From positions 1-47,580 of the forward strand of contig CADBYS010000028.1 of NCBI GenBank assembly GCA_902798965.1: a stretch of DNA of 47,580 nt, in the 5' to 3' direction. Under the pieces are notes generated by a model. That model worked only from the letters and a program-made list of their open reading frames with translations, ran no database searches and had not been told where the DNA came from. A program made the position numbers and the translations under genes. This DNA is from an uncultured Bacteroidales bacterium. Its GTDB lineage: Bacteria; Bacteroidota; Bacteroidia; Bacteroidales; Paludibacteraceae. Shown here one piece after another: positions 1 to 6,777 of the stretch. The stretch's first letter is position 1. The number at the start of each line of letters is the position of its first letter.

Positions 1-97
1 TATACATACAGCGTGGGCTCAGTGTTGCTTGTTCGGATGCGAAGGCAATACCAGAGCCTCAGATAGCGGAACAGCAACATTGCAGTCCCGCTTTTTT
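1..97 (+). ncRNA. possible structured RNA end or long terminator hairpin
   Basis: The segment folds into a long imperfect hairpin. Positions about 10-34 pair with about 68-91: GTGTTGCTTGTTC faces GAACAGCAACAT with one bulge, and AGCG/GGG pairs with CCCGCT further out. An internal bubble contains a small GGC/GCC hairpin. A run of T at 92-97 follows directly, as at a Rho-independent terminator. No open reading frame covers it. It could be the 3' part of a structured RNA that begins before the window (a 6S-like rod shape is conceivable), or the terminator of an upstream gene. I cannot assign a family. Confidence 0.3.
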
Positions 98-148
98 GTT
101 TGTGTTGTATTTTGAGCAATTGACTATACTAACAACGAGAAAGATACA

Positions 149-655
149 ATGAAAAAAAACAATCTAACCATCGAAAGGGTACTTTATCAGACCACTTCGA
201 ATGAAAAAGTAAAAGAACGTCAAGACAATGAAAAACATGGACGTCCCTTTATTTGCATCCGTGATTATTCCCCCATAGAATATGAAGAACTTGCATTTAT
301 GCAACCATCCGATTTTCAATTAATCTTTGGTGTAAAAGATTCTGAAGGAAAAAGGAAAGGCTCACAAATTGTAAAAATCACTAATCCGAACAACGGGAAA
401 TCTGTACACCGTCAGTATCGCACCAGTTATGAAATCCGTGATCTGCACGATTATGTATCAATTTCTTATACCGCAATAAAAAACATCGTTAACAGCAAGG
501 ATGAGTTTGACAATCTACGTAGCGTGTATATATCCAAAGGGAATAGATTATGCTATTATTTATCTCATCCAAACTACGCTGTCAGGATTTCCATTTGGTT
601 AGGTTCTATCAGTGTCCTGTTGGGAATTCTATCATTGATTATATCTTTATTATAA
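149..655 (+). CDS. hypothetical protein with C-terminal membrane anchor
   Basis: This 168-residue protein is not recognised. Residues 1-145 are polar and mixed in charge with no signal peptide. The last 20 or so residues (about 147-167, rich in I, L, S, V and G, ending SLIISLL) form one hydrophobic helix. The protein is therefore probably tail-anchored in the inner membrane with its bulk in the cytoplasm. The ATG at 149 is the first start after the hairpin and T-run that end near 97. It lies 24 nt before the LRR protein gene on the same strand, with no terminator or promoter visible between them, so the two may be co-transcribed. Function unknown. Confidence 0.6.
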   Translation: MKKNNLTIERVLYQTTSNEKVKERQDNEKHGRPFICIRDYSPIEYEELAFMQPSDFQLIFGVKDSEGKRKGSQIVKITNPNNGKSVHRQYRTSYEIRDLHDYVSISYTAIKNIVNSKDEFDNLRSVYISKGNRLCYYLSHPNYAVRISIWLGSISVLLGILSLIISLL

Positions 656-679
656 ATATTAATTAAATCCTCAAGAAAA

Positions 680-3604
680 ATGAAAACAAAACTTTTTACT
701 TTATTCCTTGCGCTTGTAGCAAGCGTAGGAATCGTATTCGCGTCTGTAACCATTGACGGAATTGCTTACAACCTAAATGAAACAGAGCTGACTGTAGAAG
801 TAACGTCCAGTGGTTCGTATTTCGGCGATGTTGTTATTCCCAGTCAGATTTCTTACGAAGGCAATATATACAACGTCACGAGTATTGGTTGGAGCGCTTT
901 CCAATATTGCAGTGGATTGACTTCTATAACTATGCCAAATAGTGTCACAAGCATTGGATATGAGGCTTTTGCATACTGCTGGAGTTTGCTCTCTGTAACT
1001 GTCCCCAACAGCGTCACAAGCATTGGAGAAGGTGCTTTCTATGATTGCAGTAGTTTAACATCTCCTGTGTACAATGCGCATGTGTTTGCATATATGCCGA
1101 CTACATATTCAGGTGCATATAATATTTCCAATGGTATTGAAACTATTATAGGTGGCGCTTTTCAAGAATGCAGAAATTTAACATCTATTACAATTCCTAA
1201 TAGTGTTACTAGCATTGGAGAGGGCGCTTTCTTGAATTGCAGAAGTTTGACATCTATTACTATTCCCAATAGCGTCATACGTATTGAAGAGGCTGCTTTC
1301 TATGCGTGTACAGGTTTAACAACTATAACTATTGGTAGCGGCGTCACAAGCATTGGAGATCAGGCTTTTAAGTACTGTAACAACATAACTTCTGTTGTAT
1401 GGAATGCCAAGAACTACACTGATGACTATGGCTATCATTTCGGAAATCAGGTTACATCGTTTGTTTTTGGCGATGAAGTAGAAGTCATTCCTGCCGGCAT
1501 TTGTGAAGGGATGAATAAACTGACTTCTATCACTATTCCCAACAGTGTCACAAGCATAGGAAATCATGCTTTCCATAATTGCAGCGGTTTGACCTCTGTG
1601 ACAATTGGTGACAGCGTCACTAGAATTGGAGATAATGCTTTTTCTGGTTGCAGCAGTTTGACCTCTGTGACCTTGAACTCAAACACAATTGTTAGTAATA
1701 CTTATTTGTCCGATTCAAACATTAAATCTATATTTGGTGGGCAAGTAGAAGAATATATATTAGGTGATGAAATTACAAGCATTGGAGATTATGCTTTTTC
1801 TGATTGCAGCCGTTTAACCTCTATGACGATTCCGAATAGTGTTACAAGCATTGGAGATTATGCTTTTTCTGGTTGCAGCGGTTTGACCTCAATTACTATT
1901 CCTAACAGCGTCACAAACATTGGGAATGGGGCTTTCAATAGTTGCTGGGATTTGACTGCTGTGTATATTAGCGATATCGCGGCTTGGTGTGCGATCTCAT
2001 TTGGTAATTCAGGCAGCAACCCATTGCGCTATGCAAAACACCTTTATCTAAATGATAACGAGATTACCGATTTGGTAATCACAGACGGTGTCACAAGCAT
2101 CGGAAAGTATGCGTTCTATGGTTTCAGCGGTTTAACCTCTGCAACTATACCCAATAGCGCCACAAGCATTGGAGAGTATGCGTTTTCTAGTTGCAGTAAT
2201 TTGACCTCTGTGAATATCGGTGATGGCGTCACAAGCATTGGAGATGGGGCTTTTGACAATTGCAGCAGTTTGACTTCTATTGGAATTGGTAGTAGTGTCG
2301 CAAGCATTGGATGGGGGGCTTTTGATTATTGTAACAGTTTGGCTGCGGTGTATATTAGCGATATCGCAGCTTGGTGTGCAATCTCATTTGATGGTTCTCA
2401 AAGCAACCCATTAAACTTTGCAAAACACCTATATCTAAATGATACCGAGATTACCGATTTGGTAATCCCAGACGGTGTCACAAGCATTGGAAAGTATGCG
2501 TTCTATGGTTGCAGCGGTTTAATCTCTGCGACTATACCCAATAGCGCCACAAGCATAGGAGAACGTGCTTTCAATGGTTGCAGCGGTTTGACCTCTGTGA
2601 CTATCGGCAATGGCGTTACAAACATTGGAAATAGCGCATTCTATGGTTGCAGCAGTTTGACTTCTTTGGCTATCCCCAATAGCGTCACAAGTATTGGAGA
2701 TTATGCCTTCTCTAGGTGCAGCATAAATGAGATCCATTTTATGGGTTCATTAAATGACTGGCTTGACAAATTATGGATTCCTGACCAGATTAGTTCAAAT
2801 TATGCATTACATATTGGTGACACATTGCTTTCATCTGTTGTTATACCGAAAGAAACGACAAGTATAGCAGATCATGCCTTTGATGGTTGTAATAGCATAG
2901 AATCTGTCGTATTGGGAGGAGCTGTAAAGACAATTGGAGACCTCGCTTTCAATTGCCCGAACATTAAGTCAATCACCTGTTACAGCATGCGTCCGCCATC
3001 AGTGCACCAAAATGGCTCAAAATACACTTCGTTCCCTGAAGATATGCCATACAGCACCATCATCTATGTGCCTGCAAACTATAAAAACACATACATGGTT
3101 CATGATTTTTGGGGAATGTATGACGTCCGTCCAATTGGGGCAGATACCACAGAGACCACTAGTGTACAAGTCACATCAGGAGAGACGACTGCAACCGTCG
3201 TTTGGCCAACCGTCAACGGCGCAGAGACTTACGAGTTGGTTATCAAAGATAAGCAAGGCAATGTTATCTGCACACTCATCTTCAACAGCAACGGTCAACT
3301 GACAGAAATCGCTTTCAATGCTCCGTCGCGCAATCAAGCACCCGAGCAGACGCAAACTGCGGGCTTCTCGTTCACGGTAACTGGTCTGGAGAAAGGTACA
3401 GCCTACGATTTGACACTTACCTCGAAGGACAGCAACGGCGCAACGCTCGATCAGCAGACCATCGCATTCAGCACAACCGTTGGAACTGGTATAGAGGACA
3501 TCCCGTCCAATGGAGTGCAAAGCACCAAGATCATCCGCAACGGTCAAGTCCTGATCCTACGCGAAGGCAAGACGTACACAGTTGAAGGTCAAGAGGTGAA
3601 GTAA
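680..3604 (+). CDS. BspA-like leucine-rich-repeat surface protein with FN3 domain and C-terminal tail
   Basis: Secreted or surface protein of 974 residues. It starts with a signal peptide (MKTKLFTLFLALVASVGIVFA). From about residue 70 to 790 it carries many LRR_5-type repeats of about 23 residues with the pattern SIGxxAFxxCxxLTSxTIPNSVT, typical of BspA/TpLRR proteins that often bind host or matrix proteins. A 129-residue block is duplicated: AVYISDIAAWCAIS occurs near residues 428 and 557. A fibronectin type III-like domain spans about 825-935. The protein ends in a short tail (TKIIRNGQVLIL...GQEVK) that also closes the secreted nuclease at 35423-37024. That tail is probably a sorting or anchoring signal (inference). 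Transcription probably ends at the hairpin at 3652-3674. The ligand cannot be predicted. Confidence 0.9.
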   Translation: MKTKLFTLFLALVASVGIVFASVTIDGIAYNLNETELTVEVTSSGSYFGDVVIPSQISYEGNIYNVTSIGWSAFQYCSGLTSITMPNSVTSIGYEAFAYCWSLLSVTVPNSVTSIGEGAFYDCSSLTSPVYNAHVFAYMPTTYSGAYNISNGIETIIGGAFQECRNLTSITIPNSVTSIGEGAFLNCRSLTSITIPNSVIRIEEAAFYACTGLTTITIGSGVTSIGDQAFKYCNNITSVVWNAKNYTDDYGYHFGNQVTSFVFGDEVEVIPAGICEGMNKLTSITIPNSVTSIGNHAFHNCSGLTSVTIGDSVTRIGDNAFSGCSSLTSVTLNSNTIVSNTYLSDSNIKSIFGGQVEEYILGDEITSIGDYAFSDCSRLTSMTIPNSVTSIGDYAFSGCSGLTSITIPNSVTNIGNGAFNSCWDLTAVYISDIAAWCAISFGNSGSNPLRYAKHLYLNDNEITDLVITDGVTSIGKYAFYGFSGLTSATIPNSATSIGEYAFSSCSNLTSVNIGDGVTSIGDGAFDNCSSLTSIGIGSSVASIGWGAFDYCNSLAAVYISDIAAWCAISFDGSQSNPLNFAKHLYLNDTEITDLVIPDGVTSIGKYAFYGCSGLISATIPNSATSIGERAFNGCSGLTSVTIGNGVTNIGNSAFYGCSSLTSLAIPNSVTSIGDYAFSRCSINEIHFMGSLNDWLDKLWIPDQISSNYALHIGDTLLSSVVIPKETTSIADHAFDGCNSIESVVLGGAVKTIGDLAFNCPNIKSITCYSMRPPSVHQNGSKYTSFPEDMPYSTIIYVPANYKNTYMVHDFWGMYDVRPIGADTTETTSVQVTSGETTATVVWPTVNGAETYELVIKDKQGNVICTLIFNSNGQLTEIAFNAPSRNQAPEQTQTAGFSFTVTGLEKGTAYDLTLTSKDSNGATLDQQTIAFSTTVGTGIEDIPSNGVQSTKIIRNGQVLILREGKTYTVEGQEVK
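1950..2577 (+). repeat. internal direct duplication in the LRR gene (387-bp offset)
   Basis: The stretch from about 1950 to 2190 recurs from about 2337 to 2577 with an offset of 387 bp (129 codons). Both copies encode a non-LRR insert beginning AVYISDIAAWCAIS, followed by KHLYLND, EITDLVI and GVTSIGKYAF repeats. Differences are mostly silent or conservative, which suggests a fairly recent in-frame duplication. Confidence 0.75.
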
Positions 3605-3651
3605 TCGTGCCGCAAGGCTAAGAAGTAACTGCTTGTGCACTAAATCCAACA

Positions 3652-3674
3652 AAAACGGTCTCTACGGCCGTTTT
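3652..3674 (+). terminator. Rho-independent-type terminator after the LRR gene
   Basis: AAAACGG (3652-3658) pairs with CCGTTTT (3668-3674) around a 9-nt loop, and the T-rich sequence GGTTTT follows. It lies 48 nt after the stop codon of the LRR gene and before the next promoter, as expected for a transcription end. Confidence 0.65.
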
Positions 3675-3741
3675 GGTTTTATGAAAAATTTAGTACAAAA
3701 AAGAGAAAAAGGCAAAAATCCGATAAAAAACTGCACAAAAA

Positions 3742-3773
3742 TTTGCAAATGTCAGATTTTTTTCGTATCTTTG
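3742..3773 (+). promoter_or_regulatory. Bacteroidota -33/-7 promoter for the 48-aa protein gene
   Basis: TTTG at 3742-3745 and TATCTTTG at 3766-3773 have the standard spacing of this phylum. The upstream box is extended to TTTGCAAATGTCA, as at several other promoters in this window. The predicted transcript starts near 3780, some 17 nt before the ATG at 3797. Confidence 0.8.
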
Positions 3774-3796
3774 CAGGCGAATTAAATTCTACGATT

Positions 3797-3943
3797 ATGA
3801 AACGACCAATATTTAGAGAGTACAAGACTCAAGAAGAGTGCATTGAGGCTTTTGAGAAAATGCTTCATCTGCGCGAAGAATGGGAAGAGAAAGTCCGTCA
3901 ACGTGAAATTGAATTAGGTATTTACAATGAGGCTGTCTGCTGA
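3797..3943 (+). CDS. small charged protein, 48 aa, unknown function
   Basis: The ATG at 3797 is chosen because a good promoter (3742-3773) places the transcript start only about 17 nt upstream. An in-frame ATG at 3743 lies inside that promoter and cannot be used from it. The product (MKRPIFREYKTQEECIEAFE...) is mostly E, K, R and Q with a regular hydrophobic spacing, so it probably forms one long amphipathic helix. It has no signal peptide or membrane segment. I do not recognise the family. The strong dedicated promoter argues that the gene is real. Confidence 0.55.
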   Translation: MKRPIFREYKTQEECIEAFEKMLHLREEWEEKVRQREIELGIYNEAVC

Positions 3944-3984
3944 AAAGATCATAGCGGCAATTTAAGACAACCGCATTCCACAAT

Positions 3985-4069
3985 GTAGCCAAGAGGCTAC
4001 CGGCACAGATGGTAGGAAATAAAACAGAAGAATAACATTCCCGCTTGCATGATGTTCCACCGAAGGAAC
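3985..4069 (+). other. region with small hairpins between the 48-aa gene and the TonB-C gene
   Basis: The 195-nt gap 3944-4138 has no promoter of the phylum type. It holds two compact hairpins: GTAGCC-AAGA-GGCTAC (3985-4000) and GTTCC-ACCGAA-GGAAC (4054-4069). Neither is followed by a T-run, so they look more like leader or 3'-UTR structure than terminators. The TonB-C gene may be read from the promoter at 3742. Confidence 0.35.
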
Positions 4070-4138
4070 GGGGAAACGAGCACACAAAGCGTGCAGAGGA
4101 AAAGGGAAAATAACAACATCGCATAAAACAACACACAT

Positions 4139-5089
4139 ATGGAAGCACAAAAAATGATTCAACACCCATATAGCATTCTGGTCAAAGGCTTCGTTTTACT
4201 GGCATTAGCTCTGCTTGCTATGCCGCTACATGCACAGATATACCAAAAAGGAGACACTATTCATCTGAACGAGGATTTGAATATTGCATCATCCTCTGAG
4301 GCCAAGTATTATGGTATTGTGAGCAGTATTGACACCGCGGGCAACATTGCCAATGTCCGCGTGTTTACTCACGAAGGCGACACCGTGGTGGGGTCAGAGC
4401 ACAGGGTAGCTTCCGGTCGAAACATCGGCTTGCGACAGGGTTCGCAACGCTACTTCTACCCTAACCGGATGGTAAAGCGTCTGGCACATTATGTTTTGGT
4501 AGTTGATGAAGAGGATAGCGTCGCTAAAAGCCTATTAGCACTCGACAAGTCCTTTTATGAGGACGGCAAGATGCTAAAGGAGGAGATCACCTTTACAAAT
4601 CTTGACAAACCTTATAACTACCCCACCTATATCCGCAAATGCTACTATCCGTCAGGCGCACTTCAGTTTGAGGATATTTGCAACGAACAATTTATCCAAA
4701 CACACTATTATGACGAAAAAGGCAAAGAGATAACGAATCCCAAGCAAAAGATTGAGCCTCTTTTCAAAATGCCCGAGTTCCCCGGCGGCCAAGAGGCGTT
4801 ATTCAGGTTTCTGAGCGAGAATGTCAAATATCCGATAATAGCTCAAGAGAAAGGCATCCAAGGTCAGGTTGTCTGCCAATTCGTGGTAAACAAAGACGGT
4901 TCGATTGCGAAGGTAGAAGTTCTTAGTTCCGGCGGCGATGCATTATTGGACGAAGAGGCTGTTCGCGTACTTAAGAGCATGCCCCCCCAATGGAAGCCCG
5001 GCACAATGTTCGGGAAGCCTGTGCGCGTAAAATATACTGTTCCTGTTACTTTCATGCTACAGACACCCGCCCCCAGAAAACGCTCATAA
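4139..5089 (+). CDS. TonB C-terminal domain protein, exported
   Basis: Protein of 316 residues. An N-terminal hydrophobic segment (about 16-31, ending in LHA-Q) is a signal peptide or membrane anchor. A middle region of about 170 residues is unassigned, with short YYDEKGKEI-like motifs resembling MORN/toxin-antitoxin-like repeats. The C-terminal 100 residues are a TonB-C domain: FPGGQEALFRFL, VKYPIIAQEKGIQGQV, FVVNKDGSI and the closing VKYTVPVTFML. Such domains contact TonB-dependent outer membrane receptors. Proteins of this layout are common in Bacteroidales, often as orphans. There is no exbB/exbD beside it, so a true energy-transducing role is uncertain. Confidence 0.85.
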   Translation: MEAQKMIQHPYSILVKGFVLLALALLAMPLHAQIYQKGDTIHLNEDLNIASSSEAKYYGIVSSIDTAGNIANVRVFTHEGDTVVGSEHRVASGRNIGLRQGSQRYFYPNRMVKRLAHYVLVVDEEDSVAKSLLALDKSFYEDGKMLKEEITFTNLDKPYNYPTYIRKCYYPSGALQFEDICNEQFIQTHYYDEKGKEITNPKQKIEPLFKMPEFPGGQEALFRFLSENVKYPIIAQEKGIQGQVVCQFVVNKDGSIAKVEVLSSGGDALLDEEAVRVLKSMPPQWKPGTMFGKPVRVKYTVPVTFMLQTPAPRKRS

Positions 5090-5164
5090 TTAGCAATTAA
5101 AGTTAGCAAAAAATAGCAAGAATCTTCTTTAGCAACTTGACATACCCCGCTCGCGGATAAAAAG

Positions 5165-6319
5165 TTAGCCGAAATATTTCCGGATCCATAGTGTGAGGAA
5201 CGGATCGGTGAGCGAATAGGTGCGTTGACCACTATCGTTGGCATGGAAGGTTATCCAATCTTCTGCAAGCAACTGCTTGACTGCTGACTGAACGGAAGAG
5301 GTGGATGAGAGATGATGTTTCCGTATGAACGCACCGGAAGTCAGGTGCTCTGCAGCGCCCTCCTTCGCTATAGCAATCAGCAGTTCTTTTGGCGAGGGGG
5401 TGAGCATAGACAAGCGCAGCCTATAGGTGTGTTCCAGTTCAAGCAGAATCGTATCAATAGCTTTCAGCACATCGTCCAGCTTACATATTGCGCCTTGGGG
5501 AGTCTTGCCGAAAGCTTGGTTGAATGTGCGCTGGATGCAATAGGTGTTGCCTCCAAACAGATTGTAAGCGTACGCAATCGCCTCGTCTTTCACCTCTTTG
5601 CCGAACTCGCGGAAATGCTCGTTCACAAATGCAGAATATGTCGGTTGTGGAATCTTCTCCAGACTCAGAGGAGTAGTGCTGGCGTAGAACGGGCGAGCGT
5701 AGGAATTGAACATCTCATCCAATATATGTCGCTCCGAACCGGCAAAAATGAATATGGCGTTCTTGCTATGCTGTATATGATGCCTAAGTAACGCCTCAAT
5801 GTTCTTTTCGCCATAGCGGGTTATCTGCTGAAACTCGTCGATGGCAATCAAGCAGGGTTTGTCCGCGAGATTGATATAGCGGAAGATCTCCTCCAATGTG
5901 TATTCGGGATTCTGTATAGCCCCAAGCGACAGATTGAAGGTCGGCATCGAGGTCACCGGATCAAAGCCCAACGCTCCGCTGATAGAACGAACGGTCTGCA
6001 GAAACAGATCAGTCATTTTCTTGCTCATTGGCTTGAGCGTCTCAAATATCTGTTGCCCGAAAGCGTAGGTCAGTTCGCGTAATGAGGAGGTTTGTAATAT
6101 ATCAACAAAGAATGTGTAATATACATCCTGTATCTCTTTCTTTTGGAAAGTGTGTGCAATCAAACCTGTTTTTCCCATACGACGCGGAGAGGTCAGCAGC
6201 ACATTCCTTCGGTTCTGAATATGCTCCAACAAGCGGGTTGTCTCTTCCTGACGGTCGCAAAAATACGCGTCAGGTATTTCGCCGTTTACAATGAACGGGT
6301 TGGTAATAGTCTGGCTCAT
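5165..6319 (-). CDS. AAA-type ATPase of the archaeal-like ATPase/DUF234 group
   Basis: Cytoplasmic ATP-binding protein of 384 residues. Residues 44-51 (SPRRMGKT) form a P-loop lacking the usual first glycine, as in the archaeal-type ATPase_2 family. Residues 157-162 (LIAIDE) form Walker B. The sensor-like stretch FIFAGSERHIL follows, and the C-terminus (from about 310) is a winged helix ending YSLTDPFLTLWIRKYF. The ATG at 6319 is preferred to an in-frame TTG at 6328, since the promoter at 6337-6368 predicts a transcript start near 6330. These ATPases are abundant in Bacteroidales and their function is unknown. It is convergent with the TonB-C gene and has no partner gene beside it. Confidence 0.8.
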   Translation of the reverse strand: MSQTITNPFIVNGEIPDAYFCDRQEETTRLLEHIQNRRNVLLTSPRRMGKTGLIAHTFQKKEIQDVYYTFFVDILQTSSLRELTYAFGQQIFETLKPMSKKMTDLFLQTVRSISGALGFDPVTSMPTFNLSLGAIQNPEYTLEEIFRYINLADKPCLIAIDEFQQITRYGEKNIEALLRHHIQHSKNAIFIFAGSERHILDEMFNSYARPFYASTTPLSLEKIPQPTYSAFVNEHFREFGKEVKDEAIAYAYNLFGGNTYCIQRTFNQAFGKTPQGAICKLDDVLKAIDTILLELEHTYRLRLSMLTPSPKELLIAIAKEGAAEHLTSGAFIRKHHLSSTSSVQSAVKQLLAEDWITFHANDSGQRTYSLTDPFLTLWIRKYFG

Positions 6320-6336
6320 AATGCTCAAATTTTCTG

Positions 6337-6368
6337 CAAAGATACAACAAATATTTCAATTATGCAAG
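6337..6368 (-). promoter_or_regulatory. promoter for the ATPase gene
   Basis: On the minus strand, TATCTTTG (6344-6337) lies 24 nt downstream of CTTG (6368-6365), a one-base variant of the -33 box. The start site would be near 6330, leaving a leader of only about 11 nt before the ATG at 6319. Confidence 0.7.
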
Positions 6369-6602
6369 TAGCATTATGCTGATAGAATAATTTTGTTAGC
6401 ATAATTTTGTATTTTGCCATATTGTTCTGCTATTTTGAGCAGATTATACGGTCAAAAACACAAAGTTCACAAGTTTGTGGACCACAAGTTTGTGAACTAA
6501 TAGCTGTTGGGTAAATAAACGCAAAATAAAGGTGGAATTTTAGGACAAATATGCCAAAAACGGGATAAAAATGCAGAAATTTAAGAAAAAAGTGCACAAA
6601 AA
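6369..6602. other. AT-rich intergenic region upstream of the polysaccharide locus
   Basis: Between the ATPase promoter and the polysaccharide promoter I see no credible gene. Weak reading frames here overlap promoters and have no family likeness. The only structure is the inverted repeat at 6464-6498, listed separately. Confidence 0.6.
6464..6498. repeat. 17-bp inverted repeat with 1-nt centre
   Basis: Arms 6464-6480 and 6482-6498 are complementary at 15 of 17 positions (AGTTCACAA...TTGTGAACT at the ends), with a single A at the centre. The 12-mer CACAAGTTTGTG also occurs twice as a direct repeat inside it. With a 1-nt spacer it is more like a protein-binding operator than an RNA terminator. 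It lies about 105 bp upstream of the -33 box of the polysaccharide promoter. Confidence 0.5.
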
Positions 6603-6634
6603 TTTGCAATTGTGCATTTTTTTTTGTATCTTTG
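6603..6634 (+). promoter_or_regulatory. main promoter of the polysaccharide locus
   Basis: TTTG at 6603-6606 and TATCTTTG at 6627-6634 fit the phylum consensus and spacing. The box is extended as TTTGCAATTGTGCA. The transcript would start near 6641, giving a leader of about 137 nt before the first gene at 6778. Confidence 0.8.
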
Positions 6635-6652
6635 CGGGCTTTTTGGCTTTTG

Positions 6653-6683
6653 CGTGAGCGAGTGCGCAAGTAGCGCACACACG
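6653..6683 (+). promoter_or_regulatory. leader RNA hairpin of the polysaccharide transcript
   Basis: GTGCGC (6662-6667) pairs with GCGCAC (6673-6678) around AAGTA. Outside an internal loop, CGTG (6653-6656) pairs with CACG (6680-6683). The hairpin sits at the very start of the predicted transcript. It is not followed by a T-run, so it may stabilise the 5' end or act in pausing or antitermination (inference). Confidence 0.4.
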
Positions 6684-6697
6684 AGGGAGGGAGAATT

Positions 6698-6727
6698 AGT
6701 CGAAAGTCAAAAGTCGAAAGTCGAAAG
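6698..6727 (+). repeat. heptanucleotide tandem array AGTCGAA x4 in the leader
   Basis: Four 7-bp units (AGTCGAA, AGTCAAA, AGTCGAA, AGTCGAA) plus AG. The same order of units, including the variant second unit, occurs at 8290-8319 inside the coding sequence of ugd. Confidence 0.9.
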
Positions 6728-6777
6728 CCAATTTAGGCGATGAGGAAAAACAGAAAATTTTTAACAAGACAAAACAT

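Noticed and set aside
900-2720. Regular repeats resembling a CRISPR or minisatellite
   Set aside because: The period of about 69 bp is in frame and encodes 23-residue LRR units. There are no unique spacers between conserved repeats.
3743-3796. Upstream in-frame ATG as the start of the small protein gene
   Set aside because: It lies within the promoter's -33 to -7 interval, so the transcript would begin after it.
5165-6319. ATPase as part of a new defence system
   Set aside because: There is no nuclease, reverse transcriptase, TIR or other effector next to it; its neighbours are a TonB-C protein and the polysaccharide locus.
6430-6678. 82-codon minus-strand frame in the intergenic region before the polysaccharide locus
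   Set aside because: It runs through the main promoter and the inverted repeat, has low-complexity F/K-rich composition and no promoter of its own.
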